A DNA stretch of 5,622 nt. Source: a bacterium (GTDB taxonomy: Bacteria > Chloroflexota > Dormibacteria > UBA8260 > Bog-877). The notes beneath the pieces are model-generated. The model did no database searches. It was not told the DNA's origin and saw nothing but the letters and a program-made list of their open reading frames with translations. The stretch lies in the NCBI GenBank assembly GCA_021791455.1, contig JAJYWM010000382.1:1-5622 (forward strand). The letters run 5' to 3'. This document shows, piece by piece, positions 1 to 5,370 of this stretch (position 1 is its first letter; each line of letters begins with the position of its first letter). A program made the translations under genes and the position numbers.

Positions 1-279
1 GGTGGTGCCGGGCAGCCTGGCCCGTTCCGCGATCCCGAGCGATCCGAGGAGGGACCATACCGTCTCGGACCTGGTCACCAGGCTTTCGGCCCCCAGGTCG
101 ATTGGCACGCCGTCCAGGGTCTCCGAGGCGACCCGCCCCCCCAGGCGGTCGTCGGCCTCGAAGAGAGTCACCTGAACGGCGATGCCGCGCTCCCGACCCT
201 GCGCCAAAAGCGTGCGCGCGGCCATGAGGCCGGACACGCCGCCCCCGACCACCGCAAACCGCAGCGTGGAGCCGGTCAA
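1..279 (-). CDS. hemY: Protoporphyrinogen/coproporphyrinogen oxidase, HemY/HemG type (N-terminal part)
   Basis: This is the first 93 codons of an FAD-dependent oxidase; the rest lies beyond the left edge. The family oxidises proto- or coproporphyrinogen to the porphyrin in late heme synthesis. Seen directly: a Rossmann dinucleotide-binding motif G-G-G-V-S-G at residues 12-17 after a hydrophobic strand (FAVV), an acidic residue ending the second strand (E41 in LFEAD) followed by the LGGR motif at 46-49, and the DLGAESLVTR segment at 61-70, which resembles the conserved flavin-proximal stretch of this family. The start is TTG at 279-277, overlapping the hemH stop (TTGA). No other ATG, GTG or TTG lies in frame for about 40 nt upstream, and the TTG puts the Rossmann strand at the usual distance from the N-terminus. 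There is no well-spaced SD of its own (GGAG lies only 2 nt away), which fits translational coupling. By motif alone a related amine oxidase or phytoene desaturase is possible; the hemH neighbour favours HemY. In Gram-positive lineages the enzyme usually acts on coproporphyrinogen III (CgoX). Confidence 0.85.
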   Translation of the reverse strand, partial: MTGSTLRFAVVGGGVSGLMAARTLLAQGRERGIAVQVTLFEADDRLGGRVASETLDGVPIDLGAESLVTRSETVWSLLGSLGIAERARLPGTT

Positions 280-1253
280 CGCTCCAGGCGCATGTTCGAC
301 GTCACCAACTCCGCCAGCACCTCCCTGACGAAGCTCTCGTCGTCGTTGGGCATCGCGGTTCTGACGATCGTCACTCCAAGGCGCTCCGCCTCCTGCTGGG
401 CCTCCACATCGAGGTCGAAGAGGACCTCCAGGTGGTCAGCCACAAAGCCGCAGGCGCAGACCACGAAATCTCTGCGACCCTTGGCCGTCTCGCCGCGAAC
501 GACATCCAGGAGCTCGGGGCCAAGCCACGGTTCACCGGCCGACTGGGCGACACTCTGCCACCCCGTCGTCCAATTCGGCAGGTCCAGGGCGGCTGCCACC
601 GCCGCCGCCGTCTCGCCCAACTGGTCCGGGTAGGGATCGCCCATGTCGCGCAGTCGGGCGGGCAGGCTGTGGGCGGTGAAGATCACCAGGGCCTGGGAGG
701 CGCGTTCCGAGCCCAGGGCGTCGAGCCTGGCACCCACCTGGCGAGCCAGCCAGGCCACGTAGCCAGGGTGGAGATGCCAGTCCTCGACGAACCGTAGGGA
801 GAGCTGGTCCGCAAACGGCTCGGCCGCCGCCTTGACCCGCTCCACGTATCCCGCCACGCTCATCACCGAGTAGTGGGGTGCCAGGACCATCGCCACGACG
901 CTGGTCACTCCCTGCCTGGCCAGTTCGGCCACGGCCTCCTCCAGGAAGGGATGGTTGTGCTTCATGCCCACCGCCACCTGTGCTCCGATCCCACCGGACG
1001 CACCCAGGACTTCCTGCAGGCGCTGGGCCTGGGCGAAGGTGATCTCGGTCAGGGGGGAGTGTCCTCCGATCGCCTGGTAGCGTGCCTCCAATTCGGCCAT
1101 CGCCTCCGGGCTTGGCGTGCGCCCGCCTCTCATGTGGGTGTAGTACGGCAGGATGTCGGCTTTGTCGCGCGGGCTGCCATACGCCATCAGGAGAACCGCC
1201 ATCTTGGTGGTTGCTGAGCCCGGGGAGGGCGCGGTCACAGTCGCGTTGGTCAC
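276..1253 (-). CDS. hemH: Ferrochelatase (proto- or coproporphyrin ferrochelatase)
   Basis: The 325-residue product inserts Fe2+ into a porphyrin to make heme, or coproheme if the organism uses the coproporphyrin-dependent route common in Gram-positives (then CpfC). Seen directly: the N-terminal LLMAYGSP motif at about 21-28 with the PYY..MRGG segment at 36-44; the ARYQAIGGHSPL loop at 57-68; the catalytic histidine in FTAHSLPAR (H195); the QS..Q...EPWLGP stretch at 233-246; and GFVADHLEVLFDLD at 269-282 with the conserved glutamate E276. Length is normal for bacterial class I ferrochelatases. Only two cysteines (266, 268) are present and there is no C-terminal cysteine cluster, so the [2Fe-2S] cluster of some actinobacterial and eukaryotic enzymes appears absent. 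The GTG start at 1253 is chosen because GAGGT at 1264-1260 lies 6 nt upstream; the internal ATG at 1202 would remove 17 poorly conserved residues but has no SD. It is the first gene of its operon and overlaps hemY by two bases. Confidence 0.96.
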   Translation of the reverse strand: MTNATVTAPSPGSATTKMAVLLMAYGSPRDKADILPYYTHMRGGRTPSPEAMAELEARYQAIGGHSPLTEITFAQAQRLQEVLGASGGIGAQVAVGMKHNHPFLEEAVAELARQGVTSVVAMVLAPHYSVMSVAGYVERVKAAAEPFADQLSLRFVEDWHLHPGYVAWLARQVGARLDALGSERASQALVIFTAHSLPARLRDMGDPYPDQLGETAAAVAAALDLPNWTTGWQSVAQSAGEPWLGPELLDVVRGETAKGRRDFVVCACGFVADHLEVLFDLDVEAQQEAERLGVTIVRTAMPNDDESFVREVLAELVTSNMRLER

Positions 1254-1256
1254 TTG

Positions 1257-1264
1257 CTCACCTC
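1257..1264 (-). promoter_or_regulatory. Ribosome binding site of hemH
   Basis: GAGGTGAG, read on the minus strand, lies just upstream of the GTG at 1253. The GAGGT core leaves a 6-nt spacer. This decides the GTG start over the internal ATG at 1202, which has no SD-like sequence before it. Confidence 0.75.
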
Positions 1265-1279
1265 AATGCTGAACGTGGA

Positions 1280-1316
1280 CTCGGATACATGTCTCCCCAC
1301 GGCAACTGTATCCGAG
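1280..1316. promoter_or_regulatory. Perfect 10-bp inverted repeat, candidate operator
   Basis: CTCGGATACA at 1280-1289 is exactly mirrored by TGTATCCGAG at 1307-1316, with 17 nt between the arms (arm centres 27 bp apart). It sits between two divergent operons, 27 nt upstream of the hemH start codon and about 140 nt upstream of the dehydrogenase start. That is a natural place for an operator of a dimeric or tetrameric repressor acting on one or both promoters. If hemH transcription starts beyond 1316 it could instead fold as a hairpin in the hemH leader. I do not recognise it as the site of a named regulator. The repeat is seen directly; the function is inferred. Confidence 0.5.
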
Positions 1317-1335
1317 CTGGGCCAGGGGGAGCGGT

Positions 1336-1344
1336 TGCTAAAGT
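1336..1344 (+). promoter_or_regulatory. Possible extended -10 promoter for the dehydrogenase operon
   Basis: TGC followed by TAAAGT reads as an extended -10 element (hexamer matches TATAAT at 4 of 6). It lies about 115 nt before the GTG start and 20 nt downstream of the inverted repeat. There is no good -35 at 16-18 nt spacing. An alternative is TTGAAC at 1355-1360 with a weak -10 near 1379-1385 across a long spacer that contains a 5-bp dyad (AGTTG 1353-1357, CAACT 1375-1379). Neither is firm. Confidence 0.25.
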
Positions 1345-1458
1345 AAGGCCCGAGTTGAACTTGAAGAGGTCGACCAACTGATACAGGAAGCGCTGGAGCC
1401 GGCAGGCGGGCCCAGGGCGGGTGCCCCCGGAGCCGATTTACTGGAAGGCGCCCGGACG

Positions 1459-2490
1459 GTGATCGGGCAGGCGTCGGAAGCACGACGCCAGAGCATCCAC
1501 GAGATCGGGGATGAACTCGCCCTGGCGCTTTTCCAGGCCATGGTCTCCCTGCGCGAGTTCGACAGCCGGGCCGTGATCCTTCAGCGTCAGGGCGTGATCG
1601 GCACCTACCCAACCTATTTCGGGGAGGAGGCGGTCCAGGCTGCCAGCGTGCTCGCCCTTGAGCTGGACGACTGGCTGTTCCCCACGTATCGGCAGACGGC
1701 GGTGGTGACACTGCGGGGATGCCCACCCGAGGTACCTCTGCTCATGTGGCGCGGCCACCCCGGAGGCTGGCACGACGTGATGCGATACCACGTCGCTCCC
1801 GTGTGTGTGCCCATAGCCACCAACTACCCTCACGCGGTCGGCGCCGCCTGGGGCGAGAAGCTGCAGTCTCATCCGACTGTGGCCCTGGCCTACGGAGGAG
1901 ATGGCTCGACGTCTTCGGGTGAGTTTCACGAGGCCTGCAACCTGGCCGCCGTGGTTGAGGCGCCGGTGGTGTTCCTTGTGACCAACAACCAATGGGCGAT
2001 CAGCACGCCCCTCAGCAGACAGACCAGGGTGCCCCGGTTGGCGGACAAGGCCAGGGCTTACGGCATGGTCGGTGTCCGGGTGGATTCGTTCGATGCCTTC
2101 GCCTGCTATCTGACCGTGAAGGAGGCAGCCGAACGAGCGCGCCGGGGACTAGGGCCGACCCTGATCGAGGCGGTGGGGTATCGGCTGGGGCCCCATGGGA
2201 CGGCCGATGAGCCGGCAATGTACCGCGCGCCCGGGGCAGCTGAGCTGTGGAACACGATGGAGCCCATTGACAGGACCGCGCGGGCCCTGATCGACGCGGG
2301 GGTCGCCGACGGCGCTCTCGTCGCTGAGATTCGCGAACGGGCGGCCCTTGGGATTCGGGATGTGGCCGACCGCCTGGTGGATGCGCCGCTTCCCGGGATC
2401 GAGTCCATCGCTCAGACGGTGCACCAGGTCACGCCCTGGACCCTGTCCCCTGAACGTCTTCGCGAGCCTGGCTGGGTGATCGGGGCTTAG
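1459..2490 (+). CDS. 2-oxoacid dehydrogenase E1 component, alpha subunit (pyruvate or branched-chain)
   Basis: The product (343 residues) is the alpha half of an alpha2beta2 thiamine-diphosphate E1 enzyme. With the beta subunit it decarboxylates a 2-oxoacid and passes the acyl group to the lipoyl arm of E2. Seen directly: the LQRQGVIGTY segment (41-50) and GEEAVQ (55-60) near the start; the FPTYR motif at 74-78; the ThDP/Mg2+ motif beginning GDGSTSSGEFHEACN at 147 and ending in NN at 176-177, about 27 residues on; and the active-site loop YRLGPHGTADEPAMYR at 241-256. The loop and the NNQWAISTP stretch look like branched-chain and actinobacterial PDH/BCKDH E1-alpha, so the substrate cannot be fixed (pdhA or bkdA). 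Start: GTG at 1459 is the only standard start in frame before the conserved domain, with GGAAGG at 1443-1448 as a modest SD. The frame stays open back to 1342 without ATG, GTG or TTG. It is the first gene of a three-gene operon; the next start is 10 nt after its stop. Confidence 0.93.
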   Translation: MIGQASEARRQSIHEIGDELALALFQAMVSLREFDSRAVILQRQGVIGTYPTYFGEEAVQAASVLALELDDWLFPTYRQTAVVTLRGCPPEVPLLMWRGHPGGWHDVMRYHVAPVCVPIATNYPHAVGAAWGEKLQSHPTVALAYGGDGSTSSGEFHEACNLAAVVEAPVVFLVTNNQWAISTPLSRQTRVPRLADKARAYGMVGVRVDSFDAFACYLTVKEAAERARRGLGPTLIEAVGYRLGPHGTADEPAMYRAPGAAELWNTMEPIDRTARALIDAGVADGALVAEIRERAALGIRDVADRLVDAPLPGIESIAQTVHQVTPWTLSPERLREPGWVIGA

Positions 2491-2500
2491 TGGCGGTCAG

Positions 2501-3475
2501 ATGCTCCTGAACATGGTTGAGGCTATCGGGCAGGGGCTCGCCCAGATCCTTGAAGCCGACCCGCACTCCCTGATCCTAGGGGAGGATATCGGGGTCAACG
2601 GCGGCGTCTTCCGGGCCACGGCGGGGTTGCAGCAGCGCTTTGGTGAGGCCCGGGTGGTGGACACCCCTCTGGCTGAGGCCGGCTTCGTGGGCGCGGCGAT
2701 CGGCATGTCCATGGTGGGCATGCATCCCATCGTCGAGATTCAGTTCGATGCTTTCGTATATCCCGCGCTGCAGCAGCTGATCAGCCACGCTGGGCGCTAC
2801 CGCTGGAGGACCGGTGGAAGCTATGGTCTGCCCCTGGTGGTGAGGCTTCCATATGGGGGAGGGACCAAGGCGCCGGAGCTGCACTCCGATTCCCCGGAGA
2901 CGCTTTTCAGTCACGTGCCCGGACTCCGCGTGGTTGTTCCCTCGGACCCTTTGAACGCGGGTGAGCTACTCATAGCCGCGGCTGGATGCGGCGACCCCGT
3001 CATATACATGGAGCCCAAGCGGATGTACCGGCGAGGGCGCCTGGAGGTTCCGGATTTCTTCGCAGCCTGCGCCATCGATGAGGGGGTGGTGGCCCGGGAC
3101 GGCACCGATGTGGCCCTGGTTGGCTACGGCAGCATGTTGGAAGTCTGTCTGGCTGCGGCGGAGGAGCTTGCGGCCGAGCGGGTGTCCGCGCTGGTGGTGG
3201 ACCTTCGCAGCATCTATCCCTTGGACCGTGACCTCCTGCTGCGCGTCGCCAGGCAGACGGGCCGAGTCGTGGTCGTGCAGGAGGCGCCGAGACACTGCGG
3301 GATCGCAGCCGAGATCGCGGCGTTGCTGCAGGAGGAGGCGGCCGACCTGATGCTGGCACCCATTCTTCGGGTGACGGGCATGGACATGCCCTTTCCGCTG
3401 TTCCAGAGTGAGGATGAGGCCCTCCCGTCCGTGGCTCGGGTGGTCACCGCTGCTCGCGCTTCCTTTACCTACTGA
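2501..3475 (+). CDS. 2-oxoacid dehydrogenase E1 component, beta subunit
   Basis: The product (324 residues) is the beta half of the E1 decarboxylase (pdhB or bkdB type) and has the usual family length. Seen directly: LILGEDIGVNGGVFRATAGLQ at 24-44 with the conserved glutamate E28; DTPLAEAGFVGAAIGM at 54-69 with the ThDP-activating glutamate E59; EIQFDAFVYPALQQ..SHAGRYR at 79-101; APELHSDSPE at 124-133 with the active-site histidine H128; YMEPKRMYR at 169-177; and the C-terminal transketolase-type domain from about 195, with DLRSIYPLD at 234-242 and EAPRHCG at 261-267. The ATG at 2501 is chosen because it gives the normal short lead into the conserved LVEAI-like segment (NMVEAI); the SD is weak and the second ATG at 2513 would also fit. 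It lies 10 nt after the E1-alpha stop and 10 nt before the E2 start, so the three are surely co-transcribed and made in step. Confidence 0.95.
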   Translation: MLLNMVEAIGQGLAQILEADPHSLILGEDIGVNGGVFRATAGLQQRFGEARVVDTPLAEAGFVGAAIGMSMVGMHPIVEIQFDAFVYPALQQLISHAGRYRWRTGGSYGLPLVVRLPYGGGTKAPELHSDSPETLFSHVPGLRVVVPSDPLNAGELLIAAAGCGDPVIYMEPKRMYRRGRLEVPDFFAACAIDEGVVARDGTDVALVGYGSMLEVCLAAAEELAAERVSALVVDLRSIYPLDRDLLLRVARQTGRVVVVQEAPRHCGIAAEIAALLQEEAADLMLAPILRVTGMDMPFPLFQSEDEALPSVARVVTAARASFTY

Positions 3476-3479
3476 GGGG
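3474..3479 (+). promoter_or_regulatory. Ribosome binding site that fixes the E2 start
   Basis: GAGGGG overlaps the E1-beta stop codon (TGA 3473-3475) and leaves 6 nt to the TTG at 3486. It supports the TTG start over an upstream in-frame ATG at 3408, which lies inside E1-beta. Confidence 0.75.
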
Positions 3480-3485
3480 TGTCCG

Positions 3486-4643
3486 TTGCCTGAATTCCGA
3501 CTGCCAGACCTGGGCGAGGGGGTCACCGAAGGCGAGGTCGTTGAATGGCGGGTGGCCGAGGGTGGCGCCGTCGCTCGTGACCAGATCCTGGTGGTGGTGG
3601 GAACGGATAAGGCCACGGTGGAGATCCCGTCTCCGTTCCAAGGCGAAGTGGAGGAGATCTTGGCCAAGGAGGGGGAGCGGGTGGAGGTGGGGCAGGCGCT
3701 CATTCGAGTCCGCTCCGCAGGTGAGCCCGCGGTAGAAAGGGCAGCGGTCGAGGTGGCCCCGAGTGATTCAGGGCCCCTCCAGCCTTCCCCGGCGGCCGTC
3801 GCGCCCCCCGCCGGCCCAGACACCCACGAGCCACCGCCAAGGGTCCTGGCCCTGCCCGCCGTGCGCCGGGTGGCCAGGGAGCGAGGCATCGCTCTTCCGG
3901 ATGTGCCGGGCAGTGGTCCCGGCGGGAGAGTGCGGATGGGAGACCTCGCCGCTCCGGGGCGGCGCGCACCACTTCGAGGCACGAGGCGAGCCATGGCCCA
4001 GCGCATGGCGGAGGCTCACCGGCGTGTCCCCCAGGTGACCGTGGTGCTGGAGTGTGACCTGCAGCCTGTCGAGGAGCTGGCACGTCCCCGCGCTTTGGAT
4101 TCACCGAGGAGCGCAAGCGGCTCGATTCTCGGGCTGGTCGCACTGGCCGCGGTGGCGGGGATCCGTGCCGAACCGTTGTTCAACACCAGTTTTGACGAGG
4201 ACTCCATGGAGCTGGAATTCCACGACTCCATCCACCTTGGGATAGCCGTGCAGACAAGTGACGGCCTCAAGGTGGCCACCCTCAAGGACGCCGATCACCT
4301 GGCTCCGGCCGAGTTCCAGCTGCGCTTGGGGCGTCTGGTCACGGCGGCCAGGGAGGGGACGCTGTCGCCCGCCGAGCTTCAGGGCTCGACCTTCACCATC
4401 TCCAGTGCCGGGCGTCTGGGCGGCCTCTTCGCCACCCCAATCGTCAACTGGCCCAACGTGGCCGTACTGGGTCTGCACGCCATCCAGGACCGACCGGTGG
4501 TGCGCGCCGGGCAGGTGGTGGTGGGCCGGATGGCCAACCTCTCGCTGTCCTTCGACCATCGGGTGATCGATGGGCTCACCGCCTCAGCCTTCCTCTACCA
4601 GCTTGCGGACCGGCTGGCGAACCCGACAGCGTTGCTCGGGTAG
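3486..4643 (+). CDS. Dihydrolipoamide acyltransferase (E2) of a 2-oxoacid dehydrogenase complex
   Basis: The 385-residue product is the core of the complex. Its lipoyl arm accepts the acyl group from E1 and its catalytic domain moves it to CoA. Domains in order: one lipoyl domain at about 2-77 with the lipoylated lysine K42 in GTDKATVEI; a flexible Pro/Ala/Glu-rich linker at about 78-118; a peripheral-subunit-binding domain at about 120-156 (ALPAVRRVARERGI, then GSGPGGRV.MGDL); and a catalytic acyltransferase domain at 162-385 ending in the active-site motif DHRVIDG with H358 and D362. The GIAVQTSDGL and TFTISSAGRLGG segments are also typical. It is on the short side for an E2 (usually about 400-450), with a single lipoyl domain and a somewhat compact start to the catalytic domain. 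The TTG start at 3486 gives MPEFRLPDLGEG, the standard E2 N-terminus, and has a strong SD. An E3 is needed to reoxidise the lipoyl group and is not in the window. Acetyl versus branched-chain acyl specificity is open (pdhC or bkdC). Confidence 0.94.
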   Translation: MPEFRLPDLGEGVTEGEVVEWRVAEGGAVARDQILVVVGTDKATVEIPSPFQGEVEEILAKEGERVEVGQALIRVRSAGEPAVERAAVEVAPSDSGPLQPSPAAVAPPAGPDTHEPPPRVLALPAVRRVARERGIALPDVPGSGPGGRVRMGDLAAPGRRAPLRGTRRAMAQRMAEAHRRVPQVTVVLECDLQPVEELARPRALDSPRSASGSILGLVALAAVAGIRAEPLFNTSFDEDSMELEFHDSIHLGIAVQTSDGLKVATLKDADHLAPAEFQLRLGRLVTAAREGTLSPAELQGSTFTISSAGRLGGLFATPIVNWPNVAVLGLHAIQDRPVVRAGQVVVGRMANLSLSFDHRVIDGLTASAFLYQLADRLANPTALLG

Positions 4644-4683
4644 CCGGGCGACCAGAACCCGCAGCCATCCGGGGCTGGGACGG

Positions 4684-4707
4684 GGCCTGGCACACCCTGC
4701 CCAGGCC
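4684..4707 (+). terminator. GC-rich hairpin after the E2 gene, possible terminator without T-tract
   Basis: GGCCTGG at 4684-4690 and CCAGGCC at 4701-4707 form a perfect 7-bp stem with a 10-nt loop, 40 nt after the E2 stop codon. No run of T follows, so it is not a classical intrinsic terminator. GC-only hairpins in this position are often proposed as terminators or 3'-end stabilisers in high-GC bacteria. Confidence 0.35.
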
Positions 4708-4950
4708 GGCCAGCCCGGCCAACGGCTTCGCAGCCCGGGCACGACTGCGGCGCAGCTCTATGGTGACCGATCCCTGCCGTCCGGCGCGACGGTTGAGCGC
4801 GGGTGGGGGCGCGCCACAATCCTGGAACTAGTACGCGCTGAGCCACTGCTTCTCAATCCTCACTGTCAGGTTGGATGTGTAGTCTGGCCGGCCGGAACTT
4901 GCATCTGCCTAAGACTATGCGCAGCCCTGAGCCGATCATGGGCGAGGGGG

Positions 4951-4977
4951 AGCGCCAGGGCTTTCCGAGGTGGCGCT
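4951..4977 (-). terminator. Hairpin downstream of tRNA-Leu, possible terminator
   Basis: AGCGCCA at 4951-4957 and TGGCGCT at 4971-4977 are perfect complements (7 bp, 13-nt loop), starting 15 nt beyond the tRNA 3' end on the minus strand. There is no T-tract after it. It may end or stabilise the tRNA precursor; the evidence is position and symmetry only. Confidence 0.3.
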
Positions 4978-4992
4978 GGCTGACCTCCAATA

Positions 4993-5078
4993 TGGTGCCG
5001 AGACCGGGAGTTGAACCCGGACGAGCTTGCGCTCACTGCCCCCTCAAAGCAGCGTGTCTACCATTTCACCACCTCGGC
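4993..5078 (-). tRNA. tRNA-Leu, anticodon GAG
   Basis: An 86-nt type II tRNA including an encoded CCA. On the minus strand the acceptor stem GCCGAGG pairs with TCTCGGC (one G-T pair), followed by discriminator A and CCA. The D arm is GTG/CAC with GG in the loop. The anticodon stem CTGCT/GGCAG encloses a loop TTGAGGG, so the anticodon is GAG (plus-strand positions 5043-5045), reading CUC and CUU leucine codons. The long variable arm TGAGC-GCAA-GCTCG is as expected for leucine. The T arm is CCGGG-TTCAACT-CCCGG. All arms are intact, so it should be functional. Confidence 0.96.
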
Positions 5079-5088
5079 GCTCGAGTGC

Positions 5089-5094
5089 ATCTTA
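5089..5094 (-). promoter_or_regulatory. Probable -10 box of the tRNA-Leu gene
   Basis: TAAGAT on the minus strand (4 of 6 matches to TATAAT) ends 10 nt before the mature tRNA 5' end, which would give a leader of only a few bases. No clear -35 is seen at 16-18 nt spacing. Confidence 0.35.
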
Positions 5095-5147
5095 GCGAAT
5101 GGCAACCGGCGTCTCACTGGGCCAGGGGCCGCAGTGCATCCCACCCG

Positions 5148-5156
5148 TGATACGCT
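5148..5156 (+). promoter_or_regulatory. Possible extended -10 promoter for the FMN riboswitch/ribD transcript
   Basis: TGA followed by TACGCT reads as an extended -10 (hexamer 3 of 6 matches). It would place the transcription start close to 5163, where the aptamer's P1 stem begins. The -35 region is poor. Position relative to the aptamer is the main argument. Confidence 0.3.
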
Positions 5157-5162
5157 TGCTAC

Positions 5163-5311
5163 GTCTTCGGGGCAGGGTGAAAATCCCGACCGGCGGTGAC
5201 AGTCCGCGAGCCTTTCCCGGTTGTTCGGGAAGGGCAGGATCCGGTGAAATTCCGGAACCGACAGTCAGAGACGGCGCAGCATGCGCGTCTCGAGTCTGGA
5301 TGGGAGAAGAC
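5163..5311 (+). ncRNA. FMN riboswitch aptamer (RFN element)
   Basis: A cis-acting RNA that binds FMN and controls riboflavin genes. The conserved blocks are clear: TCTTCGGGGCAGGGTG near the 5' end, then TCCCGACCGGCGGT and CCGCGAGCC, then AGGATCCGGTGAAATTCCGG, ACCGACAGT, and finally GTCTGGATGGGAGAAGA. P1 is GTCTTC (5163-5168) with GAAGAC (5306-5311). P5 is TCCGG (5240-5244) with CCGGA (5252-5256). Two variable hairpins are well formed: TTCCCG 5214-5219 with CGGGAA 5226-5231, and GAGAC/GTCTC (5268-5272, 5287-5291) stacked on GCGCA/TGCGC (5274-5278, 5282-5286) with one bulged G. It lies 59 nt upstream of ribD on the same strand, the expected arrangement. Confidence 0.97.
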
Positions 5312-5336
5312 AGTCTTGGGCCGCGCCTGGGATTGA

Positions 5337-5362
5337 GCTCCCTGCCCCAGTTGTCAGGGAGT
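5337..5362 (+). promoter_or_regulatory. SD-sequestering hairpin, expression platform of the FMN riboswitch
   Basis: CTCCCTG at 5338-5344 pairs perfectly with CAGGGAG at 5355-5361 (10-nt loop; a G-U pair can be added outside). The 3' arm contains AGGGAG (5356-5361), the only good SD for ribD, 9 nt before its ATG. No T-tract follows, so this is a translation-blocking stem and not a terminator. Its 5' arm and loop (5340-5348) are also complementary to aptamer bases 5169-5177, a possible anti-sequestor. The pairings are seen in the sequence; the switching is inferred. Confidence 0.7.
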
Positions 5363-5370
5363 GGTCAAGG

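Larger units (their letters stand above)
1254..1458. other. Divergent intergenic region between hemH and the E1-alpha gene
   Basis: These 205 bases separate two outward-facing operons and must hold both promoters. The clear structure is a perfect 10-bp inverted repeat (1280-1316, listed separately). The part from 1342 to 1458 is open in the frame of the E1-alpha gene but contains no ATG, GTG or TTG in that frame, so I treat it as 5' leader. No tRNA, small RNA or convincing small ORF is visible. A short TTG-started frame at 1355-1381 has no support. Confidence 0.6.
4644..4992. other. Gene-free spacer between the E2 gene and tRNA-Leu
   Basis: I find no gene in these 349 bases. The open frames across it on both strands are rich in Arg, Pro and Gly, carry no recognisable motif and look like products of high G+C. 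The spacer is where the dehydrogenase operon (rightward) and the tRNA (leftward) converge, so it should hold terminators. GC-rich hairpins are listed separately. Other dyads seen: GGCCGG 4704-4709 with CCGGCC 4715-4720, overlapping the first hairpin, and TAGTCT 4880-4885 with AGACTA 4912-4917. No SRP RNA, tmRNA or RNase P signature is visible. Confidence 0.6.

Noticed and set aside
1353..1379. MerR-type promoter with a dyad in a long spacer (AGTTG...CAACT, TTGAAC)
   Set aside because: Only the outer 5 bp of each arm match, the inner positions do not, and the -10 partner is poor. It is too weak to list as a regulator site.
3408..3485. Upstream ATG at 3408 as the E2 start
   Set aside because: It would add 26 residues (MRMRPSRPW...) wholly encoded inside E1-beta in another frame and unlike any E2. 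The TTG at 3486 has a strong SD and gives the canonical MPEFRLPDLGEG start.
2966..4006. Long minus-strand open frame (346 codons) opposite E1-beta and E2
   Set aside because: It is a stop-free shadow caused by high G+C on the opposite strand of two confidently identified genes. Its translation is Arg/Pro/Ser-rich with no domain or motif.
4570..4983. Plus-strand open frame (137 codons) across the E2 end and the spacer
   Set aside because: It begins inside E2 out of frame, has no SD, and its composition (Arg, Gly, Thr, Ser) and lack of motifs look like GC-rich noise.
4644..4992. Integrated element or attachment site next to the tRNA 3' end
   Set aside because: Only 349 bases lie between the tRNA 3' end and a housekeeping operon. 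I see no integrase, no repeated tRNA 3' fragment and no insertion-sequence ends.
5337..5362. Hairpin before ribD as an intrinsic terminator
   Set aside because: It is followed by GTGGTCAAGG and the ribD start with no T-tract, and its 3' arm is the SD. Translational sequestration fits better.
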